From: CAYVTV01 sp964454295
GTDB taxonomy: Bacteria; Bacteroidota; Bacteroidia; Bacteroidales; GCA-2748055
Direction of reading: 5' to 3'
DNA: 64,000 nt
NCBI GenBank assembly: GCA_964454295.1
Contig: CAYVTV010000001.1
Location: forward strand, 1 to 64,000
In this document: one piece after another, positions 1 through 8,495 of the stretch
How positions within the stretch are numbered: the stretch's first letter is position 1
Layout: the number at the start of each line of letters is the position of its first letter
Notes under the pieces: model-generated
Databases searched by the model: none
What the model was told of the DNA's origin: nothing
The model's input: the letters and a program-made list of their open reading frames with translations, nothing else
Program-made: the position numbers and the translations under genes

Positions 1-140
1 ATCTCTTAAATTTATAAATGAAAAATTAGTGTTACCTATTTTTTCATTTATAAATTTAAGAGATTTTGTATAATCTTCAAAAAGAATACTATACAAAATC
101 TCTTAAATTTATAAATGAAAAAATAGGTAACACTAATTTT
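1..140. repeat. Fold-back inverted repeat at the window's left edge (likely assembly artefact)
   Basis: Bases 22-72 are the exact reverse complement of 90-140: 51-bp arms with a 17-bp spacer. Bases 1-25 are also a direct copy of 98-122. The same short segment therefore appears forward, reversed, then forward again. The right-hand copy lies inside the glycosyltransferase reading frame, and the left copies only repeat that coding sequence and carry an in-frame stop just upstream of 66. This is what a chimeric hairpin read or a misassembled contig end would leave. A real hairpin inside a fucosyltransferase gene is much less likely. Confidence 0.8.
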
Positions 141-422
141 CTATTTTTCAGCAATGATATTGTATGGTGTAAAGAAAATTTCGGAGACGAATTTGAATAT
201 ATTGACGAGCGTTATGGATTTCAGGATTATCATGAATTTGAATTAATGAAATTATGCCATCATAATATAATTGCGAATAGTACATTCAGCTGGTGGGCTG
301 CGTATTTAAATGATAATGTAAATAAAATAGTTATTGCTCCTGAACAATGGTATGCAAATAAATCAGCTCAAAGACGACATGAAAAAAATGATTTTATTCC
401 CGAAAACTGGATTAAGCTTTGA
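66..422 (+). CDS. GT11-like alpha-1,2-fucosyltransferase, C-terminal part only
   Basis: Only the last roughly 115 residues are present; intact GT11 enzymes are close to 300. The end carries the family's NSTFSWWAAYL motif (about residues 71-81), preceded by a YxxFxDYHEFELMKLC-like stretch. These enzymes transfer L-fucose from GDP-fucose to a galactose acceptor, usually in the cytoplasm while surface glycans are built. The reading frame is interrupted upstream by the fold-back sequence, so the TTG at 66 is not a trustworthy start and true coding probably begins near 75-90. The stop overlaps the TTG start of the flippase by 3 nt. The gmd and fcl genes at 32.9-35.3 kb could supply its donor. Confidence 0.7.
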   Translation: MYNLQKEYYTKSLKFINEKIGNTNFLFFSNDIVWCKENFGDEFEYIDERYGFQDYHEFELMKLCHHNIIANSTFSWWAAYLNDNVNKIVIAPEQWYANKSAQRRHEKNDFIPENWIKL

Positions 423-1873
423 GCATAGGATCACTAAAACAAAATACAGCTAAATCTATTCTTTGGGTTACCATTGATTCTTTAGGACAAAGAATTCTTC
501 AGTTTATTATAGGTATCATCCTGGCGCGGTTGTTACTGCCTGAAGAGTTTGGACTGATAGGATTAATTACTGTCTTTATTTCTTTTTCCTCTCTTTTCAT
601 AGATAGTGGTTTTTCATTTACACTAATCCGTAAGAAAGAGGTTGATGATATAGAATATACAACAGTTTTCTGGTTCAATTTAATTATAAGTATTTTATTT
701 TATCTGTTATTGTTTTTAGCAAGCGATCTGATTGCAGATTTTTATAAAAATAAATTATTAAGTAACCTTACTAAAGCAATCGGATTAATATTAATTATAA
801 ATGCTGTAGGAAGTATTCAAAATATAAGACTGCGGAAAGATTTGAATTTTAAAGCAATAACAATTATTGGTGTTGTTTCAAAGATTATTTCCGGCAGTGT
901 AGCCATAACAATGGCATTTAAAGGGTATGGGGTTTGGTGTCTTGTTGTACAACAACTGTTGGTTAATATAGTTAAGGTAAGTCTGATGTTATGGTATAAT
1001 TGGTTTTTTCCAAAACTACAGTTTTCATTTGTAAAATTTAAGGAACTTCTCGCATTCAGTTCCAGACTTTTATATGGAGGTATTGTGCATACAGTTGTAC
1101 ACAATATTTATCCCATTGTTATAGGGAAAATGTTTTCAATAGGCGATGTTGGATTTTTTAACAGGGCAAAAGGATTACAGGATCTACCTGTCATGTTTTT
1201 TACCGGAATAGTGCAACAGGTTACTTTACCAACGTTTTCCTTAATACAGGATGAAGAAGAAAGATTTATAAATACTTATAGAAAAGCAATTAAAGCCACA
1301 TTGTTTATGGTATTGTTACCACTGGTTATCATAGTTATAACAGCATATCCATTAATTGAGATTTTACTAACCGACAAGTGGCTTCCTGCGGCTCCTATGC
1401 TACAAATATTAGCACTGGGAGGAATTTTTTATCCGGTAAGCGCTTTAAATGTGAATATCATAGGAATAAAAGGGCGGTCAGACTATGTCATGATTTTACA
1501 GTTTATTAAAGATGGGATGGCGATACTTGGTGTAATAATCGGAAGTTTTTTCGGGATCCATGGATTGGTTTGGAGTTTTGCTATTACTAGCAATATAAGT
1601 TTTCTGCTGAATATTCATTTTACTTCAAAAGTAGTGAGTTATTCTATGCATACTCAATTAAAAGATATATTTTCAATACTACTATTAGGCTTTTCTATTG
1701 GTTTTTTTGTGTATTATATTACATCCTTTATGAATACTGATAAGTACATGTTGCTTTTAATACAGTTCATATTTGTGTCTTTTTTATATATAACAATATC
1801 CTGGGGTTTGAAAATGCATGTTTTAAAAGACACATTAAGCATGTTTAGCCATTTGATTCATCAAAAAAAATGA
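419..1873 (+). CDS. wzx: Wzx-type polysaccharide flippase (MOP superfamily)
   Basis: This 484-residue membrane protein has about 12-14 hydrophobic segments and begins SLKQNTAKSILW, the usual opening of WzxC/TuaB-type exporters (Polysacc_synt_3). It should flip undecaprenyl-linked repeat units across the inner membrane. A second family signature is the central stretch around residues 230-250 (GKMFSIGDVGFFNRAKGLQ). The TTG start at 419 overlaps the upstream stop, and the 3' end overlaps the aminotransferase start in an ATGA, so it is translationally linked to both. The family assignment is firm; the exact glycan is unknown. Confidence 0.9.
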   Translation: MSIGSLKQNTAKSILWVTIDSLGQRILQFIIGIILARLLLPEEFGLIGLITVFISFSSLFIDSGFSFTLIRKKEVDDIEYTTVFWFNLIISILFYLLLFLASDLIADFYKNKLLSNLTKAIGLILIINAVGSIQNIRLRKDLNFKAITIIGVVSKIISGSVAITMAFKGYGVWCLVVQQLLVNIVKVSLMLWYNWFFPKLQFSFVKFKELLAFSSRLLYGGIVHTVVHNIYPIVIGKMFSIGDVGFFNRAKGLQDLPVMFFTGIVQQVTLPTFSLIQDEEERFINTYRKAIKATLFMVLLPLVIIVITAYPLIEILLTDKWLPAAPMLQILALGGIFYPVSALNVNIIGIKGRSDYVMILQFIKDGMAILGVIIGSFFGIHGLVWSFAITSNISFLLNIHFTSKVVSYSMHTQLKDIFSILLLGFSIGFFVYYITSFMNTDKYMLLLIQFIFVSFLYITISWGLKMHVLKDTLSMFSHLIHQKK

Positions 1874-2982
1874 AAGAAAAACCTATTTACGTTACTCAAC
1901 CTACTTTACCTGATTTACAGGAATTTATTCCTTATCTCGAAAAGATATGGAACAGTAAAATTCTTACCAACAACGGTCCATTCCACCAACAATTTGAAAA
2001 AGAACTGGCAAAATTTCTGGGAGTACCATATATTTCACTTTTTGTAAATGGAACACTTGCATTAATTACAGCTCTTCAGGTTTTAAAAATTACCGGTGAG
2101 GTTATTACCACTCCTTTCAGTTTTGTTGCTACATCACATGCTCTTTGGTGGAATAATATCAAACCAGTGTTCGCTGATATAGAAAAAGAGACATTTACAC
2201 TTGATCCAAAAAGAATTGAAGCTGCTGTTACCCCAAAAACTACAGCTATTCTGTCAGTACATGTTTATGGGAATCCTTGTAGAATAGAAGAAATCCAAAA
2301 TATTGCCGATACTTATGGTTTGAAAGTAATTTATGATGCGGCACATGCATTCGGTGTAAAGTACAAAGGAAACTCAGTTCTGAATTTTGGCGATATGAGT
2401 GTACTAAGTTTTCATGCAACCAAAGTATTTAACACCTTTGAGGGAGGAGCTATCGTATGCCATGATGAAAAAACCAAACAGAATATTGACGACTTGAAAA
2501 ACTTTGGTTTCCGTGGAGAAACGACCGTTGTGGCACCCGGTATCAATGCCAAAATGAATGAAGTGCAAGCCGCAATGGGCTTACTCCAATTGAAGTACAT
2601 TAAACAGGTCATCGCAAAAAGAAAAGAGATTACCCGGCAATATCGAGAACAACTACGTATAATTCCAGGCATTTCTTTAATGGAAGACCAACCCGGAGTT
2701 GAGCATTGTTACGCTTATTTCCCCATTTTTGTTAATGAAAAGGAATACGGGATAAGCCGCGACCACTTGTACAATACTCTGAAAGAACACGGTATTCATG
2801 GCCGCCGTTATTTCTATCCACTTATCAGCCAGTTTCCCACATACAGAGGACTTGAATCGGCCCGGGCGGGCAAAATGCCAGTGGCAGAAAAGATTACAGA
2901 AGAGGTGATTTGTTTGCCGATTTATCCGGATCTGGAAATGGGAAAAATTCATTTGATTTGCCAACTTGTTAAAAATTTATAA
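1870..2982 (+). CDS. DegT/DnrJ/EryC1/StrS sugar aminotransferase, VioA-like
   Basis: A PLP-dependent nucleotide-sugar aminotransferase of 370 residues, the normal length. The PLP lysine is K185 in SFHATKVF, and D156 in YDAAHAFG should bind the pyridine nitrogen. The opening VTQPTLPDLQEFIPYL with LTNNGP resembles the VioA/FdtB branch, which aminates dTDP-4-keto- or dTDP-3-keto-6-deoxyhexoses, more than perosamine synthases. It starts in a 4-nt overlap with wzx and ends 3 nt before the MaoC gene. With the acyltransferase at 4339 it suggests an N-acylated amino-dideoxyhexose. No dTDP-glucose pathway genes are in the window, so the keto-sugar source is unresolved; GDP-4-keto-6-deoxymannose from gmd is an alternative. 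Confidence 0.9.
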   Translation: MKEKPIYVTQPTLPDLQEFIPYLEKIWNSKILTNNGPFHQQFEKELAKFLGVPYISLFVNGTLALITALQVLKITGEVITTPFSFVATSHALWWNNIKPVFADIEKETFTLDPKRIEAAVTPKTTAILSVHVYGNPCRIEEIQNIADTYGLKVIYDAAHAFGVKYKGNSVLNFGDMSVLSFHATKVFNTFEGGAIVCHDEKTKQNIDDLKNFGFRGETTVVAPGINAKMNEVQAAMGLLQLKYIKQVIAKRKEITRQYREQLRIIPGISLMEDQPGVEHCYAYFPIFVNEKEYGISRDHLYNTLKEHGIHGRRYFYPLISQFPTYRGLESARAGKMPVAEKITEEVICLPIYPDLEMGKIHLICQLVKNL

Positions 2983-2985
2983 TTT

Positions 2986-3456
2986 ATGGAGGCATCAAAA
3001 CTTGGTAATTATTTTGAAGATTTTTTAGTTGGAGAGTTTATTGAACATTCACTTTCCAAAACTATTTTTGAGTCTGACAATAACCTATTTTCTCTTCTAA
3101 CGATGAACCATCACCCAGTTCACACAAATATTGAGTATGCGGAAAAGAATCAACATGGGAAAATTTTAGTGGTGGGCACCTTGGTTTTTTCTCTTGTTGT
3201 TGGCATTACAGTGCCAGATATTAGCGGGAAAGCAATAGCAAATTTAAACTACGAGGAAATAATTCATTTAGCACCTGTTTTCATAGGTGACACAATTTAT
3301 GCGCGGTCTAAAATATTAAGCAAGAAAAGATCAAGTAAAAAGAAAGACCGGGGAATAATTAATGTTGAAACTACTGGTTATAATCAAAATAAAATTGTTG
3401 TTATAAAGTTTCGAAGAAAAGTATTAATAAAAACATCCCCGAATGGAAAGGACTAA
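2986..3456 (+). CDS. MaoC-like acyl-CoA hydratase (mesaconyl-CoA hydratase type)
   Basis: A single hot-dog-fold MaoC protein of 156 residues. The hydratase loop reads TMNHHPVHTNIEYA (about residues 38-51), so asparagine stands where R-hydratases usually have TGDxNPxH. I recall the TMNxxPxH form from mesaconyl-CoA and beta-methylmalyl-CoA hydratases. A second match is the stretch VGITVPDISGKAIANLNYEE. Such enzymes add water to or remove it from short branched or dicarboxylic acyl-CoAs. The gene sits 3 nt after the aminotransferase and overlaps the CitE-like gene by 14 nt. This placement in a polysaccharide operon points to making an acyl donor rather than to central carbon flow. The exact substrate is inferred. 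Confidence 0.8.
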   Translation: MEASKLGNYFEDFLVGEFIEHSLSKTIFESDNNLFSLLTMNHHPVHTNIEYAEKNQHGKILVVGTLVFSLVVGITVPDISGKAIANLNYEEIIHLAPVFIGDTIYARSKILSKKRSSKKKDRGIINVETTGYNQNKIVVIKFRRKVLIKTSPNGKD

Positions 3457-4342
3457 TGATTACTTGATGAGGAGCTTAATGTTCGTCCCTGCGCATAATG
3501 AGCGATTAATGAACAGTGCGGCCCGTTCTGAGGCAGATGTGCTATTGCTTGATGTTGAAGACTCCGTGCAACCTGTTTCGAATAAAGTTTTTGCAAGAAA
3601 GAACATCGTGGATTATGTAAAAAATGAGAAATTTAAAAATTATAGCGTTTTCCCCAGGATAAACGACAGAGAAAGTGGTCAATTACTTAAAGACTTGGTT
3701 GAATTGACAATACCAGGTGTTGACGGATTTATGTACCCAAAATCATATACCGGACAAGATGTTTACTTTATTGATAAGTTGCTTGATACTATTGAGTATG
3801 AAAAGGGTATCCCTGTTGGTACATTTAAACTTATCCCATTAATTGAGACGGCTGCCGCTGTTCTAAATGCACAGGATATCTGCAGGGCATCTAACAGGGT
3901 AATTGCCATTGCCTTCGGTTGTGAAGATTTTATCACTGACCTGGAAGGAGTTCACGATGATGAGCACGATAGTTTATTCACTCCCCGGGCCTTGATTGCA
4001 ATGGCTGCGAGGGCCAGCAATGTCATTCCCATTGATACAGTCCATATTAATGTTCATGATCTGGACGATTTAGAGAAGAATTTAATTGTGGCAAAAAAAT
4101 TAGGTTTTGAAGGTATGTTAGCCTTAAATCCCAAAGAGATTAAATTAATTCATCGATACTTTTCTCCAAGTAAAAGTGAAGTTAATGAGGCAAAGGAAAT
4201 GATTCAATTGGCAAGTGAAGCAGAAAAAGAAGGAAGAGGAGTAGCTGTAATCAACAATAAGTTTATTGGACCACCTATAGTACTGGCAGCAAAAAAAACC
4301 ATTGAAAAACTCCATTTAATTAATAAGAAACACAAAGAATGA
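3443..4342 (+). CDS. HpcH/HpaI-CitE family lyase (malyl-CoA or methylmalyl-CoA lyase-like)
   Basis: A TIM-barrel protein of 299 residues with the CitE/Mcl motifs in order: RSLMFVPAHNERLM at the start, LLLDVEDSVQP (about 31-41), FPRIND, PLIETAAAVLNA with the metal-binding Glu, and GCEDFITDLEG with the metal-binding Asp. Relatives join or split glyoxylate and acetyl-CoA or propionyl-CoA to give malyl-CoA or beta-methylmalyl-CoA in a Mg-dependent reaction. The overlap with the MaoC gene matches the pairing of lyase and hydratase in the methylaspartate-type cycle. Here both lie between an aminotransferase and an N-acyltransferase. The 3' end overlaps the next start in an ATGA. Confidence 0.85.
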   Translation: MERTNDYLMRSLMFVPAHNERLMNSAARSEADVLLLDVEDSVQPVSNKVFARKNIVDYVKNEKFKNYSVFPRINDRESGQLLKDLVELTIPGVDGFMYPKSYTGQDVYFIDKLLDTIEYEKGIPVGTFKLIPLIETAAAVLNAQDICRASNRVIAIAFGCEDFITDLEGVHDDEHDSLFTPRALIAMAARASNVIPIDTVHINVHDLDDLEKNLIVAKKLGFEGMLALNPKEIKLIHRYFSPSKSEVNEAKEMIQLASEAEKEGRGVAVINNKFIGPPIVLAAKKTIEKLHLINKKHKE

Positions 4343-4992
4343 AGAAACTGATAATATTAGGAGGTAGAGGAATAGGGATGATAGCAGCTTCTGTTGCTAA
4401 CGACCTCGGAGATTATGAAGTTTTAGGGTTTTTAAACGATTTTGTCCCCATTGGAGATAAGATTGGGAAATTCAAAGGATATAATGTTATAGGTCATTCC
4501 TCCGATGTCACCAAATATCTTGAAGATGAAAATGTATGCTTTTTCATTGGTTATGTTGGGATAAAAAGCGAGAAAGAAGTTTTTGAAAAAATCTTAAATT
4601 TAGGTATACCAAGCAATAGATTTGCAACTCTCATACACCCAACTGCAATTATTCCTAAAGGGTTTTGCCAAATAGGAAATGGTGTGCTAATGGCCCCTTT
4701 ATCGCAGCTTTCACCCGATACGACAATTGAAGATAATTGTATACTATTGCCCAACTCCTTTCTGGGGCATGATAGCACAATGAAACGCTTTTCGCATATC
4801 ACATCCAATAGTGTTGTAGGAGGGAATGTAATTATAGGTAAGGCTGCACATATTGGGACCAATGCTACTATTAGAGAAAATGTAGTAATCGGGGATTTTT
4901 CTTTAGTTGGCTCAGGATCTGTGGTGCTAAACAATGTGCCTGAAAATACAATCGTTGCAGGTAATCCAGCAAGAATCATAAGGACTAAATAG
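4339..4992 (+). CDS. NeuD/PglD-like sugar N-acyltransferase (left-handed beta helix)
   Basis: A protein of 217 residues with an N-terminal nucleotide-sugar-binding half (KKLIILGGRGIG; a Rossmann-like PglD_N fold) and a C-terminal hexapeptide-repeat beta helix from about residue 95. The likely catalytic histidine is in LGHDSTMKRFSHI (about residues 147-159), as in PglD. Relatives acylate the 4-amino group of UDP- or dTDP-4-amino-4,6-dideoxysugars from acyl-CoA. It is the last gene of the aminotransferase-MaoC-CitE-acyltransferase cassette, so it may use the acyl-CoA made by its neighbours instead of acetyl-CoA. Confidence 0.88.
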   Translation: MKKLIILGGRGIGMIAASVANDLGDYEVLGFLNDFVPIGDKIGKFKGYNVIGHSSDVTKYLEDENVCFFIGYVGIKSEKEVFEKILNLGIPSNRFATLIHPTAIIPKGFCQIGNGVLMAPLSQLSPDTTIEDNCILLPNSFLGHDSTMKRFSHITSNSVVGGNVIIGKAAHIGTNATIRENVVIGDFSLVGSGSVVLNNVPENTIVAGNPARIIRTK

Positions 4993-4994
4993 TT

Positions 4995-5954
4995 TTGGAC
5001 AATCTTTTAGTATCAATATGTTGTTTAACCTATAACCACAAAAATTATATTATCCAGGCATTAGATAGTTTTTTACAACAAAAAACCAATTTTGAATTCG
5101 AAATATTAATACATGATGATGCCTCTAAAGATGGTACTATGGATATAATACGTGAATACGAGGTTAAATACCTTAATATTATAAAACCACTTTACGAAAA
5201 AGAAAACCAATGGGTAAAAGGTCGAAGAGGCTCAGCAGTTTTTAACTTCCCTCGTGCCCGCGGCAAATACATCGCTCTCTGCGAAGGCGACGACCACTGG
5301 ACAGATCCGTTGAAGTTGCAAAAGCAGGTGGATTTTTTGGAATCAAATCGTGATTACGCTATGGTTGCAACAGACATAATTCTTGTTGATAAAGAGAATA
5401 AACTGATACCGCAAAATAATATTGTGTTAACGCAAAGAGCGTTACGCAAACCTGATGTGAATTTTTTCGATCTTCTTCAGACAAATCTGATAAACACATT
5501 GACCGTTTGTGTAAGAACGGATATAATTCAGGAATTAGCGAATGAAGTTGTGAACAGGGACCTATGGTTTGTGATAGACAAATGGTTCTGGCTGAATATT
5601 GCAATGAAATATAAAATCAGGTTATTTGATGAGAAAACCGCTGCATACAGGATTCATCAAGATGGCATAAGTCATAATGATGTATATATGTCTAAACGCA
5701 TTCCCTTAATTCGTTATGATGTGGTGAGAAAGTTCTTTCGTTCCGGGAGTATATCAGGATTAGATCATCAAAAACTCTCCATTCTTGCAGACAATTATTT
5801 TATTCTCATATTATCAAAATACCTGGGACTTGGCAAAAAAATGTTACTGATAGGAAATTTTGTGATGTGTCCCAAGCTTTTTCTGATGTTTATTAAGATT
5901 ACTATTAAACGGGCCTTGAATAAGTTAAAACCTAAGTTTCAAGTCTATTTATAA
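4995..5954 (+). CDS. GT2 family glycosyltransferase
   Basis: A GT-A fold enzyme of 319 residues. It opens LLVSICCLTYNHKNYI, then has HDDASKDGT (about 41-49) for nucleotide binding and ALCEGDDHWTDP (about 93-104) with the metal-binding acidic cluster. The best start is a TTG two bases after the acyltransferase stop; no ATG lies near it. It probably adds one residue of the repeat unit on the cytoplasmic face. Donor and linkage cannot be read from the sequence. It ends one base before the next glycosyltransferase, so both belong to the same operon. Confidence 0.88.
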   Translation: MDNLLVSICCLTYNHKNYIIQALDSFLQQKTNFEFEILIHDDASKDGTMDIIREYEVKYLNIIKPLYEKENQWVKGRRGSAVFNFPRARGKYIALCEGDDHWTDPLKLQKQVDFLESNRDYAMVATDIILVDKENKLIPQNNIVLTQRALRKPDVNFFDLLQTNLINTLTVCVRTDIIQELANEVVNRDLWFVIDKWFWLNIAMKYKIRLFDEKTAAYRIHQDGISHNDVYMSKRIPLIRYDVVRKFFRSGSISGLDHQKLSILADNYFILILSKYLGLGKKMLLIGNFVMCPKLFLMFIKITIKRALNKLKPKFQVYL

Positions 5955-5955
5955 T

Positions 5956-6888
5956 ATGGTTGCAGTAATTACAATTAACTACCATTTACATAATCACACC
6001 ATACCTTGCGTACATTCCGTATTAAATTCCGATTTCCCTGATCTGAAGGTCTTCTTAATTGATAATGGTTCTGCAGAGGAAGATATTAATGCAATAATAA
6101 GAGAATTTTCAGTTCACCTAAAGGTTACTCTTTTAAGGCTTGAAAAAAACAAGGGGTATGTAGGAGGGGTTAATTATGGACTGGAAATGGCGGGTAAAGA
6201 GAACCCTGATTATTATATGATCATGAATAACGATACAATAATTGATAAATCGGCAATTACGATGCTTGTAGATACGGCAAAAAAGCATAATGATCATGCT
6301 ATTGTATCAGGGAAAGTATACTATTATGATCAGCCTGATATATTGCAACATACCGGTGTAATTTTTTCTGACCACAGGTACCTGAAAACAACTTATCCTG
6401 GTAAAAATGAAAAAGATATCGGACAATGTGATGTAGAAAAAGAAAGAGATTCCCTGGATGATGTTTTCTGGCTGATACCGGCACAAATTGTGAAAGATGT
6501 AGGATCATACAGCAATTATTTTTATTTGTATGCAGAACAGGGTGATTATGCACAGAGGGCGCGACGCATGGGGTATAAACTTATATACACACCTAATGCA
6601 AAACTCTGGCATAAAGAGAGCATGACGGCCGGAGGAGGCAATACCAGGGCGCTTCCTATTTGTTATTGGCGCGGCCAGGGAATGTTTATTTTTCAATATC
6701 GTAATCTTGAAAGGAAATACTTTTATCGGTTTATGATCATTAATTTTATGAAATATATAATCAAATCACTTTTTTATAGAGGGAATGAACGTAAGTGCAC
6801 ATTTGCTACTCTACGTGGCTATTTTTACGGTTTTACATGGATGTTCCATAAAAAACCGAATAATGGGTATAACCCGTATCTGAAATAA
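5956..6888 (+). CDS. GT2 family glycosyltransferase (rhamnosyltransferase-like)
   Basis: A protein of 310 residues with the GT2 pattern VAVITINYHLHNHT, FLIDNGS (about 34-40), NKGYVGGVNYGL (about 67-78) and MIMNNDT as the DxD-like site (about 95-101). The C-terminal WHKESMTAGGG stretch is common in the RfbN/WcaE-like subgroup, often annotated as rhamnosyl- or N-acetylglucosaminyl-transferases. It lies one base after the previous GT2 gene. Donor and acceptor are unknown. Confidence 0.88.
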   Translation: MVAVITINYHLHNHTIPCVHSVLNSDFPDLKVFLIDNGSAEEDINAIIREFSVHLKVTLLRLEKNKGYVGGVNYGLEMAGKENPDYYMIMNNDTIIDKSAITMLVDTAKKHNDHAIVSGKVYYYDQPDILQHTGVIFSDHRYLKTTYPGKNEKDIGQCDVEKERDSLDDVFWLIPAQIVKDVGSYSNYFYLYAEQGDYAQRARRMGYKLIYTPNAKLWHKESMTAGGGNTRALPICYWRGQGMFIFQYRNLERKYFYRFMIINFMKYIIKSLFYRGNERKCTFATLRGYFYGFTWMFHKKPNNGYNPYLK

Positions 6889-7005
6889 ATGCGATTAAAC
6901 ATACTTATTTTTTCTAGCAAGAATGAAAAACAAATAAGCCCAGTTGATTTTAAGATACAAATCTCTATATTAAACAAAATTGCTGAATACTTTCAATTAT
7001 TTTAA
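6889..7005 (+). CDS. 38-residue small ORF filling the gap between GT2 and Wzy
   Basis: ATG at 6889 sits directly after the GT2 stop (6886-6888). The TAA stop at 7003-7005 shares one base with the ATG of the next gene, so this ORF fills the gap exactly. The product begins MRLNILIFSSKNEK and ends YFQLF, with base composition like its neighbours. The opening resembles the first beta strand of a GT-B glycosyltransferase, so it may be the leftover start of a deleted gene. It could instead be a real small protein or a coupling leader. I recognise no family. Confidence 0.4.
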   Translation: MRLNILIFSSKNEKQISPVDFKIQISILNKIAEYFQLF

Positions 7006-8495
7006 TGCTCCCTTTTCATTATAATAGTTCTTCATACAAAAGATACATATTCGTGTCCCTTTTTCGGATTGTTGGTATAATCCTCCTGGGGTCAGTTATG
7101 GTATATGGTTTGAATACCCAGCTTTCAAGGTCTGCATTTTATGTTTTTATACTTCTTTTCTTTTATTATACAAAAGATAATATTACAGGTATTGCTGTTT
7201 TATTTATTTTAGCATTACATCCCTGGGGCCTTTTTTATTACAAGCCTTATGATTGGATATTTTCACTTACTAATACTGTGGGAGTAAGTTTTAAAAGTAT
7301 GATCGGCGTGGTGATTTTATTAAAGTTTTTTATTTATAAATCATGGAAGAAAAATTTTATAAGGGATGCATTCCTTACATATTACAAGATCTTTGGTTTT
7401 TATGTGGGTTTTCTGATATTATGGGGACTAATTTTCGGATATTCTGCGGCTTCATTTTTTAGTTTAATTCATAGTTTACCTGCCCTGGTTTTATTCTTAG
7501 TTATATCCCGGGTATTTGATCCAAAAGCTCTATATTTATTTAACAGAATTATTTTTATTTTTACCTTAATTCATACATTTATTTCCATAGTGGATATTAT
7601 TTCCGCAGGAAAAATAACCGAACTATTATTTTTTAACAGGCTGGCTTCAACAGGTGCTGTATGGGATGAAGAATTAATCCGTTTGCTAGGAGGAATAACT
7701 TTTGCTTTATATTCTTTTATTACAGGGCTCTATTATCTTGCAAGCAGGAAAGCACAATTTTCAACTTGGTTTTTATGGCTGGTTGTTTTAACCTCCTGGT
7801 TTTATATTCTGAATAGCGCAACAAGGGGATGGATGATTGCTTCAATTATTATGACAGGTTTTTTCATCCTTTACTATTCCAGAAGATTATTATTTGGAAA
7901 GAAAAACTTAATAATTGCGTTTATAATTATAGCGTTGGGTATTTATTTTACGCCAGGGTTAATAAAAAAAAATGTTAATGTTGCTTTCGATCGTTTTGAA
8001 ACTGTTGAATTTATTCTGGAAGGGGATATGACTGCTGGAGAAACAGCCAGACGCTGGGATGAGAGGGGGCCGCGGGTATTAACCAGGTTTATGGAAAGTC
8101 CTGTATTTGGTTTTGGATATAGTAAAGTTTCAATGGAATACTATGACGGGCATGTAGGCAATCATCTTCTGCTATTAATGGGTGGAGTGGTAGGACTAGC
8201 TATTGTTTGGCTGATTGTTTTATCCCTCATTATTAAGATTTTTTTACTGGAAATAAAAAATAAAGGATATACCGGAATTTTTGTTTTTGGAATGGGATTA
8301 ATTGCCATTATGATCATTCACTCTACAAGCAGAGTTATGATTTCATTCATAATGCCATTTGATTCCGCATTTCTTCTGGCTTTAATATTTAACCAAATTA
8401 ATGCTCATATACAGGAAGTGAATTATAATAACTTCTATGAGATTAACAATAATTTAAATGAAATTAAAGAAAATCCTTCGTTACATACTTCCTAA
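7005..8495 (+). CDS. wzy: O-antigen polymerase/ligase-like membrane protein
   Basis: A protein of 496 residues with about 11-12 transmembrane segments and a large hydrophilic loop around residues 330-385. The loop contains RRWDERGPRVLTRFMESPVFGFGYS and a conserved histidine region (GHVGNHLLLLMGG), the hallmark of the Wzy_C/O-antigen ligase superfamily. Next to a Wzx flippase it most likely polymerises repeat units in the periplasm; a WaaL-like ligase role cannot be excluded. Its last 38 nt overlap the next gene. The sequence is very AT-rich, as is usual for Wzy genes. Confidence 0.82.
   Translation: MLPFHYNSSSYKRYIFVSLFRIVGIILLGSVMVYGLNTQLSRSAFYVFILLFFYYTKDNITGIAVLFILALHPWGLFYYKPYDWIFSLTNTVGVSFKSMIGVVILLKFFIYKSWKKNFIRDAFLTYYKIFGFYVGFLILWGLIFGYSAASFFSLIHSLPALVLFLVISRVFDPKALYLFNRIIFIFTLIHTFISIVDIISAGKITELLFFNRLASTGAVWDEELIRLLGGITFALYSFITGLYYLASRKAQFSTWFLWLVVLTSWFYILNSATRGWMIASIIMTGFFILYYSRRLLFGKKNLIIAFIIIALGIYFTPGLIKKNVNVAFDRFETVEFILEGDMTAGETARRWDERGPRVLTRFMESPVFGFGYSKVSMEYYDGHVGNHLLLLMGGVVGLAIVWLIVLSLIIKIFLLEIKNKGYTGIFVFGMGLIAIMIIHSTSRVMISFIMPFDSAFLLALIFNQINAHIQEVNYNNFYEINNNLNEIKENPSLHTS

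Noticed and set aside
7005..8495. WaaL-type ligase rather than Wzy polymerase
   Set aside because: Not excluded by sequence; the location beside Wzx and the glycosyltransferases makes Wzy the better call, so it is only mentioned as an alternative.
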